Positions 20,955 to 31,225 of a stretch of 64,000 bases of DNA are shown here, piece by piece. Origin of the DNA: Epiperipatus broadwayi. Taxonomy: Eukaryota > Onychophora > Udeonychophora > Euonychophora > Peripatidae. A program made the position numbers and the translations under genes. How positions within the stretch are numbered: position 1 is the stretch's first letter; the number at the start of each line of letters is the position of its first letter. Location of the stretch: the NCBI GenBank assembly GCA_028023455.1, contig JAQFVV010006198.1, forward strand, positions 33,603,979 through 33,667,978, given 5' to 3'. Below the pieces are notes generated by a model. The model did not search any database, was not told the DNA's origin, and was given only the letters and a program-made list of their open reading frames with translations.

Positions 20955-21265
20955 TAAATTTCAGCGGCATGTAGTGAGATTAAAAAGAGAAGCTAACTGG
21001 AATGGCATGTAATGAGATTAGAGAAAAAGATGAGAATCAAGCTTAGGTGGCAAGTGGTGAGATTGGAGAGAGACAATGAAAATTTCAGTAATGTATGCTG
21101 AAATGAAGGAGAGGAGAAGCAAATATCAATGTCATATAGTGAGATTAGAGAAAGGAAAAGCAAGCCTCAGTGGCATCTGATGAGATTAGAGAGAAAAATA
21201 GGAAAAGGAAACATATATGGGATGTAGCAAGATTAGCAACAGGAGAAGCAAACTTATGTGACGCG
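20955..21265 (+). repeat. Degenerate ~50-bp minisatellite
   Basis: The unit GGCATGTAGTGAGATTAGAG plus A/G-rich filler (GAAAAAGAGAAGCAA) recurs about six times with variation, for example near 20,965, 21,002, 21,047, 21,140 and 21,170. The unit is purine-rich. No coding sense is supported. Confidence 0.7.
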
Positions 21266-21425
21266 TGCTGAAATTATGAAAAAAAGTAGCAACTCAATTT
21301 TTTTTTATTCTTTTAGATAATTGAACATTTTTCATGTTTTTATGAACTTTAAGCAAATTAATTAAATCATAAAAACTAACTGAACTTTAGACTACAAAGG
21401 CATAGTCGAGAACATTTGTTTTTTT

Positions 21426-21517
21426 TCTTCATATGTCAAAGCATTGACCAGGAAGCGAACTCAGGCCAGCTGCTTGGAAGGTAGCTATGCTAACCACTAG
21501 GCCACCAATGCTGACTA
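21426..21517 (-). mobile_element. tRNA-Gly-derived SINE with TSD
   Basis: On the minus strand GCATTGGTGGCCTAGTGG, TTAGCATAGCT, the ACCTTCCAAGC anticodon region and GAGTTCGCTTCC follow a tRNA-Gly(TCC) body. The tail is TTTGACATATGAAG plus A-rich. Direct repeats ATTTGTTTTTTT at 21,414-21,425 and 21,518-21,529 flank it. The B box is slightly off consensus (GAGTTCGCTTCC). Confidence 0.82.
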
Positions 21518-21949
21518 ATTTGTTTTTTTACTCTCTATTTAAAGAAGTTTTTGTGTTACTATAGGTAATATTGTTAGCTGAATGTAGACTTTAATTTTCT
21601 CATCTTAATCTATTAGAAACTTATTTATGGAACAACTATGATATTCACAAGTCATATTCCAAAGAACATGCAATAATGTCCACCTCTCTGTATCAAAATG
21701 AATCTATTGGTCGCATAAAAGATGGTTACTTTTATCTGATACATACCTAGAAGCAGGAATTATTTTCAAGTTTGTTGGAGAATATGATTTATGAGTTTTT
21801 ATAGTAATGTATGCAAATTTAATTGTTCCAAACAATAAGTTTAAATTATTAATGTGACATATTTAATTCCCTTAATTTGTTTACTAGATTGAGAAAATTA
21901 AAATTGCTAGAATTAAATGTATCCACTTAATGAATAATATTTCTGTAGA

Positions 21950-22391
21950 GTAATTTTTACTACACCACTCTCATGCGAGGTAGGGACTATTTGCTATCTG
22001 CTTTTAACACCTTGTGGAGGAATATAACCATAAACATATAACCAAAGATGTACAAAAGCATGATCCCCAAGATGCACATTTCATGCAGAACCAACACTCA
22101 CCAGTTGGCCCAGATCGCAATTTCTTTACCTATATTTTTTTTATTGTTCAGAATATAAAGATAGCCAATTACTATAGTTTAATTGACAAGTGTCAAACTG
22201 CCTTCACAACTTTGATACAAAGTACTTGGAAGTATATTAATAATTTTTATTAGTTACTTATTAGTCTAGAGATTATCTGCTTAATTAATATTTCTGTAGT
22301 ATAATTTTCCCTTCACTTTCATATAAGGTGAGGATTGGTTTATGAGGATTGGTTTATATCCTCCTTTAATACCTCATGGAGTAATGCAGTT
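21950..22391 (+). repeat. Family D (C-related) copy and a partial second copy
   Basis: ACCACTCTCATGCGAGGTAG, CTGCTTTTAACACCTTGTGG, CCCCAAGATGCACATTTCAT, CAACACTCACCAGTTGGCCC and GATAGCCAATTACTATAG follow in the order seen at 46.7 and 47.0 kb. The motif pair '...TGAACCAGCACTCATCAGTT' / 'GATAGCCAAT' is shared with family C, so D and C are subfamilies. A short second start lies at 22,300-22,385. No ORF is conserved between copies. Confidence 0.65.
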
Positions 22392-22742
22392 GTAATACAG
22401 AGAGCATACTAATAGCTCAAACAAGCTCTTAATTAATAAGTGTGGTATGAGAAAAATATTTAAAATTTCTATCCAGACACTCTCATCTCCAGACCAACTG
22501 GTTTCGAGCTTATGGCTCACGTCAGTGGAGAGCTTTCCACTGACGTGAGCCATAAACTCAAAACCAGTTGGTCTTGAGATGAGAGTGTTCTGGTTAGAGA
22601 TTTTAAATATTTTCTCATACCACACTTATTAATTAAGAGCTTGTTTGAGCTATTGGTATGCTCTCTGTATTACACTTTTGTAACTACAAGCTTATTAAAA
22701 GTAATGTCACATTATATATGATTAGCTTTTTTAATTATTAGT
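22391..22742. mobile_element. Family B hammerhead element, spacerless palindrome
   Basis: Positions 22,392-22,673 form an almost perfect palindrome. The arms run from GTAATACAGAGAGCATAC to the centre AGAGCTTTCCA and back out to GCTCTCTGTATTAC, each arm with a hammerhead. A 3' tail (CAAGCTTATTAAAAGTAATG ... TTTTTTAATTATT) like that of the 10.9-kb copy extends to about 22,742. Flanking TGCAGTTGTA and TGCAATTGTA may be an imperfect TSD. It could not encode protein. Confidence 0.8.
22482..22534 (-). ncRNA. Hammerhead ribozyme, family B, perfect helices
   Basis: On the minus strand: TCTCCA / CTGACGT / GAGC-CATAA-GCTC / GAAACC-AGTT-GGTC / TGGAGA. Stem II has four Watson-Crick pairs, stem I six, and stem III three. 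The single departure from the consensus core is U for A9. The plus-strand counterpart (22,535-22,587) has lost GAAA (AAAAC) and part of stem II. Confidence 0.75.
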
Positions 22743-23130
22743 GCAATTGTAAATATATAATCACAGATATTCCCAAGTGCACCTTTTATGCTGAACCAGC
22801 AATCCTATCTTACACATATCTTTAGCATTGTTCAGTGTATATAAATAGTGAATTACTACAGTATAATTGATGTGTCAAACTTACTGCCCTCACAACTTTG
22901 ACACAAATCATTTGAAGAAAGTATATTGATAATTTATATTAGTCATTTATTAGTGTAAGATGTGCATTTTGGGAATAATGCATCTTTTTCAAATGTCTTT
23001 GGTCATGTGTTGATGATTACACTCCTACGCAAGATGTTAAAAGTGGATGGAGCCTGTCCCTACATTGTGCAAGAGTGGTGTAGTAAAAATTACATTACAG
23101 AAATGGAAAACTTCTAATCTAATGACTGAT
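22743..23130. repeat. Family D copies in inverted arrangement
   Basis: A sense part (22,743-22,955: CACCTTTTATGCTGAACC ... ATAATTGATGTGTCAAAC) is followed by an antisense part (22,965-23,110: GATGTGCATTTTGGG ... CACTCCTACGCAAGATGTTA ... GCAAGAGTGGTGTAGTA). It is a foldback of the same family as at 21.95 kb. Confidence 0.6.
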
Positions 23131-23317
23131 TAATAAAAATTATTAATTAAATGTATCATTTTTGAATTTGGGCTCCCATGCCTACTATCATTTTTTTTAT
23201 CAATAAATCTCAGAAATCTAAAGGATTTTGTCAATAAAGACTCAATTATGCAACATATATCAATAGATTTGCTCATTTCAAAATTATAATAGTTCTAATA
23301 TATATATATATATATAT
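23131..23317. other. No gene seen
   Basis: AT-rich, ending in a short (TA)n run at 23,299-23,316. Confidence 0.4.
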
Positions 23318-23440
23318 GATCACTAGATGGAGCTTACCAATAACTCTAATCAAGCTTTTATTTTATAAGTCCCAAATGATAAAAACATGTTTTATAAGTG
23401 CTGACTTTTGAATTGGGTATTTTAGATCTAGTTTTTGGCA

Positions 23441-23499
23441 TCCCAGTGCTCCACTGAGGTGAGCCATAAGCTCGAAACCAATTGGTCTGGAGATAGGGA
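23441..23499 (+). ncRNA. Hammerhead ribozyme, family B, unit 1
   Basis: TCCC (outer stem I), AGTG internal loop, CTCCA, CTGAGGT, GAGC-CATAA-GCTC, GAAACC-AATT-GGTC, TGGAG, A-TA internal loop, GGGA. Both stem I segments pair (CTCCA/TGGAG and TCCC/GGGA). Stem II is perfect, and stem III (ACCAATTGGT) is palindromic. U replaces A9. Expected cleavage would follow C 23,487. Confidence 0.78.
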
Positions 23500-23859
23500 C
23501 CCCCAATAGAGATTTTGAATTTTTTCTCTTTTGGCACTTATAAAATAAAAGCTTGATTAGAGTTATTGGTAAACTCCATCTAGTGATCATAAAACGCAAA
23601 CTTAAAAGCAAGTTACGAAATTTATAACTTGTTTTAATTATTATAAATGTAGCTTTGAAGGTTTTTGCAATGCTATATATTGCAGAGGCTATTATTATAT
23701 GGTGAAACTGAGCTGAATTCAGCCCCATATAGCTATCTGGTTTGTTAGGCTGGATTTGAAGACATTTATGTGTCTGATAAATTCATGCTCTCAAATTGAT
23801 AGAAATGTGTTTTATAAGTGCTGACTTTTAAGTTGGTATTTTAGATCTAGTTTCTGGCA

Positions 23860-23918
23860 TCCCAGTGCTCCACTGAGGTGAGCCATAAGCTTGAAACCAA
23901 TTGGTCTGGAGATAGGGA
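23860..23918 (+). ncRNA. Hammerhead ribozyme, family B, unit 2
   Basis: This has the same layout as the upstream unit: TCCC / AGTG / CTCCA / CTGAGGT / GAGC-CATAA-GCTT / GAAACC-AATT-GGTC / TGGAG / ATA / GGGA. The only change in stem II is a G-C to G-U pair. Expected cleavage would follow C 23,906. Confidence 0.78.
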
Positions 23919-23935
23919 CCCTCGATAGTAAAGGC

Positions 23936-24589
23936 AAATTGGAATATTACTCTTACTTTTTATACAAGAATTTTAATAAAAGCATTTGTAATAATACTTG
24001 AATTGCAATCAAAATTTTACCATATTATACAATTCATTCAGAATATGTCACAAAATATTGTATAGGCTACTATAAATGTGTGCAAGTACTGTCATGCCTT
24101 TATATCATATTATTTGTGAATTTAATTTGAAAATTGTTTCACAAAGAAAAATAATACCATATAATGATAGACATCATTAGCAAATGTTATCAGCCTAGTG
24201 TTTGGAAGTACAATTATATGACATTCAATGCTTTTTTTATTTTTCTGAAAAAAAAAAAAGTTAATATAAAATGCTTATTTTTGACATTCTTTCTGAAAAA
24301 TGTTAAATAAACTTATACATATGATGTGACATATATATATTCTACCAGAGTATGTATACAATTATTAACTATTACGGTAATAAATCTTTTGTACAAAACA
24401 TTTGTTACTTTGCTGAACCAGACTTTTGATGCAGCATATCTGTCAAAGTATATATAAATTAAGTAATTCATAATTTCAATAAAATTTGAAAATCACAATT
24501 GACTATTTCACATGTGCTTTGTTCACATAGTGCTTTGCATTAGCTTAATGGCTGATTATTAATATTACAGTTTATAAAAACATAGCGCT
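23936..24589. other. No gene seen
   Basis: AT-rich DNA without a recognised repeat. The last part (24,480-24,590) grades into the R330 repeat. Confidence 0.4.
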
Positions 24590-25020
24590 ATATAAAAATA
24601 AATATCTTAATTGATTATTTATTAGTCTGCTTTCAGAACAAATTATATTTGCATGTTAAATGAAGTTTATTTAAATTTCTTTGAATTAATAATTTTATTT
24701 TCTTTTGTCAAGAAGCAATCTTTAGGATCTATGTGAACATATTAGCCCCTAGATAAAATTGTAACTCCATCTTTATTGTAAAAAGGTTGTTTTGACAACA
24801 GATTGATAGTGTTGATTATTGATATTGTTAAGATATGGACTGCTGACATGTATTTACACGTATAAATCTATCTATCCTTAAACATTATTAGTTTTATTAT
24901 TTAAGCAATACAAAATTTCAGTGCAGTTTGGATATTATAATTGACTATTTATTAATCTGTTTTCAGAGCAGAGACCAATTATTAATGGTTCTAATTGTTA
25001 TTTCAATAAAGTTTCTAAAT
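24590..25020 (+). repeat. R330 repeat, ~1.3 units, upstream of PLE relic
   Basis: TATTTATTAGTCTGCTTTCAG occurs at 24,618 and a diverged copy (TTATTAATCTGTTTTCAG) at about 24,948, so the unit is about 330 bp. Landmarks are TTTGAATTAATAATTT, TGACAACAGATTGA and ACATTATTAGTTTTATTATT. The same unit precedes and surrounds the PLE inverted duplication at 30 kb, which makes it a candidate PLE terminal or untranslated repeat. Confidence 0.7.
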
Positions 25021-25179
25021 GGTTGGCAAATACGTTTTAAAAAAAAATATGTTAATAATGATTATAAGTCATGTATTAAGAATAATAGTTTTAATAAATG
25101 AAATTAAGGATCTAATGACAGAATATAATAATTATAAATAGTAAATAAAATCAAGGTTCTAGATAGATATTTTACATGC

Positions 25180-26460
25180 TTCACTTGCGGCAATTATTGA
25201 TAAAACTTGTTAGAGCTATTAGCACTTAATAATTAGAAATTAACAATGGTATAAATAGATGTTGTTTCACTGTGTACAAATACCAATGTGGATGATATAA
25301 AAAGGATAACAATAGAAATATAGATTTACTTGTAGAACAATTAAAAGAGATTATTGAGTTATGTTGCAAAGAAATAACATTTAAACTTAACAATAAATAT
25401 TATAAACAAAAAAAGGCTTGTTAATGGTAGGGGCATTAAGTGGAGTAATGGGCAGTATTTTATGAAAGATTTAGAGGAGGCATGGTTAAAAAATGAAAAT
25501 GCTCCAATTTTTATGAAAAGACAGTGAATAATGATATATTAATATTTAACAGAAGTCAAAGACAAATAGATTTTTTATTGAAGATAATAATTTAGATGTA
25601 AATATTAATTTTACTCTTGAAAAAATAAATAAATGTACATATTTGAATATAATGTTAATTAAACTGTAAATAACTGGTAGATGTAATATAGAAACATCAA
25701 TATATAAAAAAAGGAATAGAGATAATAATATTACTAATTGGAACTTTAATATAGATAGGGAATATAAAGTTAATATTGTAAGTTCTAGAGTCCAAAGGAT
25801 ATAAATTATTGTTTAAACAAGAATGATTATTATAGACAAATAAAATTAATAAAAACAAGCTTGTAAATAATGATTACCCAATTAGGTTTATAAATAATAA
25901 TATAAGATTGACAGAAAGTAAATTTATTTGTAAAAATAACAAGGAATAAAAAGTTTTAATAATGTTGTTAGTTATAATAAAAGTAATTACATGGGTATGA
26001 AAATTTGTAATAATAATAAAAAAGTTTAAAATTTAAATAAAATTATTACTAAAATCAATAAAATTTCAATAATATAATAAATTTTAAAAAAATAAAATGA
26101 AAAATATAATTAAAAATGTAAATAACAAATATACTAAAAAATATAAAGAAAATACTGATAATGTTATAAATAGGTGTATAAAATTAAATGCAAAAAATGC
26201 CAGCTTAATAATATTAAAACTAATTACATTGGGGAAACAAGAATTCTGTTTATAAAAGATTAGCACAACATAAATATGATAAAAATTTACTGGTTTATTT
26301 ACATTCAATAAAAATAGGGCATGTGTTTGAGAAGGATAGTATTAAAATAATTCAATATACACATGATAAAAGAGAACTAAAAGTCAAAGAAGCTATTCTT
26401 ATAAATAATATTAAATTTATATTAAATAGAGATTTTGGGATAAAAACATTCTTAATTTAA
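25180..26460 (+). pseudogene. Penelope-like element: RT plus GIY-YIG, decayed
   Basis: Colinear PLE motifs are spread over three frames. DVVSLCTNTNVDDIK at 25,258 (family DVxSLYTNIPxxE) contains the first catalytic Asp. About 25,440 reads GALSGVMGSILYERFRGG (family GTAMGSPLSPILANIFME). About 25,525 reads NNDILIF (family YVDDILII, catalytic Asp-Asp reduced to Asn-Asp). About 25,620 reads INKCTYLNIM and 25,690 IETSIYKK (family TSVYRKPT). After some 400 nt comes TNYIGETRI (26,221; the GIY-YIG start), then IGHVFEKDSIKII and KRELKVKEAILINN (the catalytic Glu region). Many stops and indels show that it is dead. R330 repeats lie immediately upstream. Confidence 0.85.
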
Positions 26461-27012
26461 TTAGGACTGAAATAATACTCTCAAATAATAAATTTAAAAG
26501 AGTTGTCAAAAAGGGAGCTAATATATAACATTAAAAAAGCAAATGCAGTTGGAAAAGCTGAATAATAATAAGAAGGTGGGTTATGGGATTAGTTAAGTCA
26601 TAGTATAATAAAATAAAAATAATTAATAATGGATAATAAGTTTAATGATAATAATTTTAAAATTTTATATAGTAGTATTCAGAATGATAATAAAAAATTA
26701 ATTAAGTAGTAAATGATTATAAGTTTCATAGATTAAATATATTTTGCAGTTTTATTTGCATAATAATATTAATTGATCTAAAATAATTAAGAGGACTTAC
26801 TGATTTGACTTAGATATAGTATATGTTGAGAATAGTTTAATGTATGTATCTATGTTTAAAGTATATATGTATATATATTAAATATAGATATATTGAAAAT
26901 GTTTTTATTTATGTATTGTATATAATAGTAATGATATATGTAAGTGTAGTATAAATGAAGATTATATATATATGATATGTATATATTGATATAGGTAATA
27001 ATATATATATAT
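26461..27012. other. No gene seen; very AT-rich
   Basis: Sequence of extreme A+T with many ATATAT tracts follows the PLE relic. It could include the PLE 3' region, but no motif supports that. Confidence 0.4.
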
Positions 27013-27600
27013 TGTAATGGGCACAGACGACATTACATTGTTTTTTTATTATTAAACATGAAAAAAATAAAAGTTCGCAAATAAAAATTTCTTTTTTAAG
27101 AATTAAAAATTGAAAATTAAAAAATCATCTTAAACTCGTATATATATAAAATCGCACAGATAAAAAAAAAATTTATTAAAATAAAACTTTATTAAAAATA
27201 TAAAAACTAAATCTTTCAACAAAAAGATTTAGAGATAAAAATATCTTTAAGTTTGGAAAACACATTAATTAATCAGAAATGGAAATGATTATTTTAATTA
27301 GTCAAAGTGAACTAGCCTTTGGGCATTTAAATGTATAAGCAATGGTCAGATAGGAAAACAATAGAAACTAATAGCAAATGAGATAAATCCATTGGGAAAT
27401 TGGACCTCAATGGAAGGATCATCATCAACGATGACGTAATGTCCATTGGATCCTAAAGGTAATATAAAAGGAAAAGTTTGGAAATTATTAGTTAGTTATT
27501 ATTAAGAGTGGTGATATGTATTAGTGCGGAGTTGTGGGAGAAGGGATTGAAAAGACGCACTCTTCAATCCCTTCAGTTTTGTTAAAAAAGAAATGACATC
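27013..27600 (+). promoter_or_regulatory. Promoter/LTR-like block (uncertain)
   Basis: A GC-richer block begins with TGTAATGGGCACAG and the inverted pair TGTAATG/CATTACA. It contains TATAAAAGG at 27,464. After about 75 nt follows a strong hairpin at 27,540-27,574 (GAAGGGATTGAA / TTCAATCCCTTC, 11-nt loop). A TATA box, a start region and a hairpin would fit an LTR or a small-RNA/gene promoter. No terminal repeat pair or ORF was found to decide. Confidence 0.3.
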
Positions 27601-29425
27601 ATTTTCTACATTGAGGACCAGCCAAAGCAAAAGATCTCCAGATGAATAAATAAATCAGCCAACAGAATACCAATCTCTTTAGGACGGCATGGGAATTCAT
27701 GTTCAAATGGCAAGCAACAGATAAAAGGAACGTTTTGAAATCGTAAGAACTTTTTGAACTCTCAGCTTTAAATATATATAATTAATGAACATTTCTAAAC
27801 CATAAGAACTTTACTTCTAAACTTGTTCCGTATTTAAAAAAAAAAAAGAAATAGATTCCTATCTGACCAAACTAAATTATTTATTAATTAGGTATAATTT
27901 TATTTGATGTATTTCTTTTGTAAATCATTTCCATTTATTTATTTTTTGTTCTTTTAAGTTTTTATTATGATTTCTGTTTTTCGATAAATTAAAATATATA
28001 AATATTAAATTTAAGTCGGGCGTGAATGGCTATATAGATTTGTAAAGTTATATAAGGGGAGGGTAATCTTAGGTTATTCGTTTCATAGTTGAATTAGGTC
28101 AATGGATTGGATATATTGGTGTAATTAGTAGATGTAGTACGAGATTATCTACGGGCAGAATCGCTATTATATGCCACACACATTCATTTTGCCTATGGGA
28201 GGAATTATAAGATGGAGACCACAGTTCCTTTCTATGGAGTTTTTTTTTATTGCTCTCATCGTCAGATAGATGTAATATTCCTATCTGACGAGAAGCAGTT
28301 TCTTTTTTTAACCTAACTGTGCTGCCGTATTTGTATTACATTGAACACATCAATATATCAGATGGATTGAAGTTTGGTTTGACTGCAAACCTTTGGCCTA
28401 AGGTTAAACAAGGAATGAATATTTTCTTTTCAAATGCAAATCTATGTAGTCTATTCATACTCGACACTGTAAATAAAGATGCATTAAAATTAAGTTGGGT
28501 ATAGACGCTTGCATGGGTTCGTTACCAGTTAATTATGTTTTTGGTTTTCATATTTGATCAAAATATACTAGACATTCGGTAAATACTGATACCTTACGGT
28601 GAGTATCTAAGATGTATTTATGTCTGAGATGTCTTTTAAGTTATTGGTGTCTTGCGGCATCTTACGATGAATGCCATTGGGTTTCTTATAAATTTCCCTT
28701 TGCATTTCCATCAATGACTTTATATTTTTATTGTTTATGTTTACTTTGGAATGTTTTTGACCATATAATCTATGAAACCGATCTATACTCAACATTTATA
28801 AAACAAACTTTTATAAATCCATCTGTGCGAACTTAATTAAAATGTAAACTTATAATATTACAAAAATTAAAATGTAAATTTAAATTCTAAAATTAAATTA
28901 AAATCTAAAATAAAAGTTAAAAATAATGTTAAATGTTAAAGTAAACATGCTAAAATAATAATGTTAAATTATATATATATATATATATATATGTGTGTAA
29001 ATAAATGTTTGTATGTTAATTACTGGCAGTGGCTTATTTTATTCTTTTTTTAAAATATTCTTAGATAAGAATTTATTGTAAATATAAATCTCTGCTGTTC
29101 CATTGGGCTCACGACCGGATATCAAAATTTTAAAATAATTTTTTTTTTGTACTTACATATCTGCCTACTATATAATTTTTTCTAGGTTCAAATGCCTATA
29201 TGGCACCCTTGTAGTGCAGTTTATGTTAAGTCAAACTCTCCGGATCATTATAATATATATATAAGGAATCATTTACAAGTTTATATGATTAAGTATTTAT
29301 ATATGTTTTGCAGCTCTGAGAAAAATACTGGGCAATCGAAACTGTCTGATGGATTAATATTTAATTTTAATTTTAATAAGTATTGAAAACAAAAAATGGA
29401 GAGTGGATTTGTTTGATTTTTTTAA
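27601..29425. other. No recognised gene; partly GC-richer
   Basis: Sequence at 28,140-28,840 is less AT-biased than its surroundings and has short frames on both strands (28,319-28,504 plus; 28,607-28,795 minus). I recognise no domain in them. CCTATCTGACGAGAAG near 28,281 has a partial inverse at 28,262. A (TA)n run lies at 28,972-28,992. The stretch could hide exons or a retrotransposon body that I cannot identify. Confidence 0.35.
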
Positions 29426-29957
29426 ATGATGTTTATTTAAACTTCTTCAAATTAATAATCACAATCTCTTTGGCAAGTTGTAATCTTTAGTATCTATATG
29501 AACATAGATCATAGAAAAAAGTGGGTATCCATTTTTATGATAAAAAAGTTGCCTTGGCAACAGATTGAAATTGTTGAATATTATTGATATTGATTAGATG
29601 AGAATTGCTTTCATATATTTATATTTGTAAACCTATCTAGCCTTGAGCATTATTAGCTTTATTATTTAAGTAATATATAGTTTCAGTGAAATTTGTAAGT
29701 TTTAATTGACAATTTATTGGTATACTTTCAGAATAGTTTGTATTTTCCTGTTTAATGAGGTTTATTTAAACCTTCTTTGAATTAATAAGCTCACTCTTTT
29801 TAGTCATGTTGCAATCTTTAGTGTCTCTATAAACATATTGGTCCATAGATAATGGTGGGTATTGACCTTTATTGTAAAAGGATGTTGTCTTGACAACAGG
29901 TTGAGATTGTTGTTTGTTATTGATATTGATTAGATGTGGATTGCTTTTATATATTTA
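29426..29957 (+). repeat. R330 repeat, ~1.6 units
   Basis: Units start near 29,426 and 29,760 (TTTATTTAAAC(C)TTCTTTGAATT). They share GACAACAG(A/G)TTGA(A/G)ATTGTTG and TTGAGCATTATTAGCTTTAT. The array stops at ...ATATTTATATTT at 29,957, exactly where the PLE inverted duplication begins, and resumes on its other side with ...CTTATATTTGTAAACA. Confidence 0.75.
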
Positions 29958-29971
29958 TATTTAATTGTTAA

Positions 29972-30784
29972 TTAGAGAAGATATAAATTAGTATTAAAGT
30001 TTATCAGCTTAACGTTTTCAAGTATCAATGCCTCATATTCATAGCCTTCATAAAATGTATAATAAAATATATGCAAATACAAATATTCAAATAAGCTAGT
30101 ATTACATAGCCCATTTCTTTGAGATCTCGAAGCAAGTGTCTTTTCTATTAATGGCATGGATGTTTCCATTGATGTAAAATGCCTCCTTTATTTTTCTTTT
30201 GTGATCATTTGATTCTGAGCACAATATTATGGGATTGGCGGATGTGAAGTTGTGTCCAGATTGTTTAGCATGCTCAAAAAATACAGAGGATGTGTTGCTG
30301 TTTTTCTGAGCTCTGTTAAATGTGTAAATATGTTGAGCCTGTCTAGTATTGATTGTAGTTTCGTTTCACCATAATATATCACATGGCATCTGGCCTGAGG
30401 GCAGGCAATAGAGTACACCACGTGTGGGGTGAATGATCGATCAATGTGGTCTTTAGAGTTGTTAATCAATCTATTAGAATTAGGTGGAGTTCTAACTGCT
30501 ATGTTAAATTTATCGTTTAAGGTTTTCATTAGTTTGTTAGATATTTTAGGAATGTAGGGGATTGTTATTCTAGGTAGATTGGTGCGAGGTATATTATTGT
30601 TTATTGTATTATTAAATTTTATGATTTTATTTTTAATAGCTTTGAATTTGAACCCTGCTGCTAATAGATCTTTAATATAGTTGTTTATGTTTTCTTTCCT
30701 ATCTGCTTCATATTTACATAAATAAAAGTTTCTAAACAAAAATGTGTGGTGTACTCTATTGCCTGCCCTCAGGCCGGATGCCAC
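29972..30784 (-). pseudogene. PLE GIY-YIG endonuclease and linker (nearly intact)
   Basis: On the minus strand an open frame of 185 codons (30,784-30,227) contains IPYIPKISNKLMKTLNDKF, then AVRTPPNSNRLINN and VVYSIACPQARCHVIYYGET, with GIY-YIG as VIYYGET. A frameshift follows in the EHAKQSGHNF region. It then continues as KRKIKEAFYINGNIHAMN (30,200-30,140) and the frame 30,169-29,972 to its stop. This is the region after the PLE reverse transcriptase: the linker with the CCHH-like C-x-x-x-x-C, then the nuclease with its KIKEA Glu. It is the best-preserved coding segment in the window. One frameshift and loss of the reverse transcriptase make it non-autonomous. Confidence 0.8.
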
Positions 30785-31194
30785 GCTATATATTATGGTG
30801 AAATGAAAGCTTTAATCAATACTAGACTGGCTCAACATATTTACACATTTAACAGAGCTCAGAAAAACAGCAACACATCCTCTATTTTTGGAGCATGCTA
30901 AACAATCTGGACACAACTTCACACCCGCCAATCCCATAATATTGTGCTCAGAATCAAATGATCACAAAAGAAAAATAAAGGAGGCATTTTATATCAATGG
31001 AAACATCCATGCCATTAATAGAAAAGACACTTGCTTCGAGATCTCGAAGAAATGGGCTATGTAATACTAGCTTATTTGAATATTTGTATTTGCATATATT
31101 TTATTATACATTTTATGAAGGCTATGAATATGAGGCATGGAGCCTCAAAAACGTTAAGCCGATAAACTTTAATACTAATTTATATCTTCTCTAA
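30742..31194 (+). pseudogene. PLE GIY-YIG endonuclease, duplicate arm
   Basis: This is the plus-strand twin of the minus-strand copy. It starts abruptly within the VVYSIACPQAR segment, then reads IYYGEMKALINTRLAQHIYT-like sequence, a His-containing KQSGHNFT, KRKIKEAFYINGNIHAIN, and an open frame 30,997-31,194 to the same stop codon. It carries indels independent of the other arm, so the two diverged after duplication. Confidence 0.78.
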
Positions 31195-31225
31195 TTAACA
31201 ATTATATATTTTACATAATAGTGAG

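Larger units (their letters stand above)
23318..23935 (+). mobile_element. Family B hammerhead element, direct tandem pair (419-nt period)
   Basis: A palindromic segment (23,318-23,588; GATCACTAGATGGAGCTTAC and its complement) contains a hammerhead. It is followed by one further unit in direct orientation carrying a second hammerhead 419 nt downstream (CTGAGG at 23,454 and 23,873). The segment between runs through ATATTGCAGAGGC, TGAACTGAATTCAGCCC-like sequence, GGCTGGATTTGAAGACAT and GTGTCTG, which are the internal landmarks of complete B copies. A single intervening unit bounded by two cleavage sites is what a tandem, circular-RNA-producing retroelement would leave. Confidence 0.8.
29958..31225. 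mobile_element. PLE inverted duplication inserted in R330
   Basis: Two arms, 29,958-30,422 and 30,742-31,202, are about 95 % identical inverted copies of a PLE 3' coding end. They flank a single-copy 320-nt centre that continues the same ORF on the minus strand. Outside the arms the R330 unit is interrupted mid-unit (TATTTATATTT before, TACTTATATTT after), consistent with a target-site duplication of about 10 nt. Inverted terminal duplications are known for Penelope-type elements. Confidence 0.8.

Noticed and set aside
23363-23728. 121-codon minus-strand frame
   Set aside because: It lies across the family B element and includes the complement of the hammerhead; the same region in other B copies is not open.
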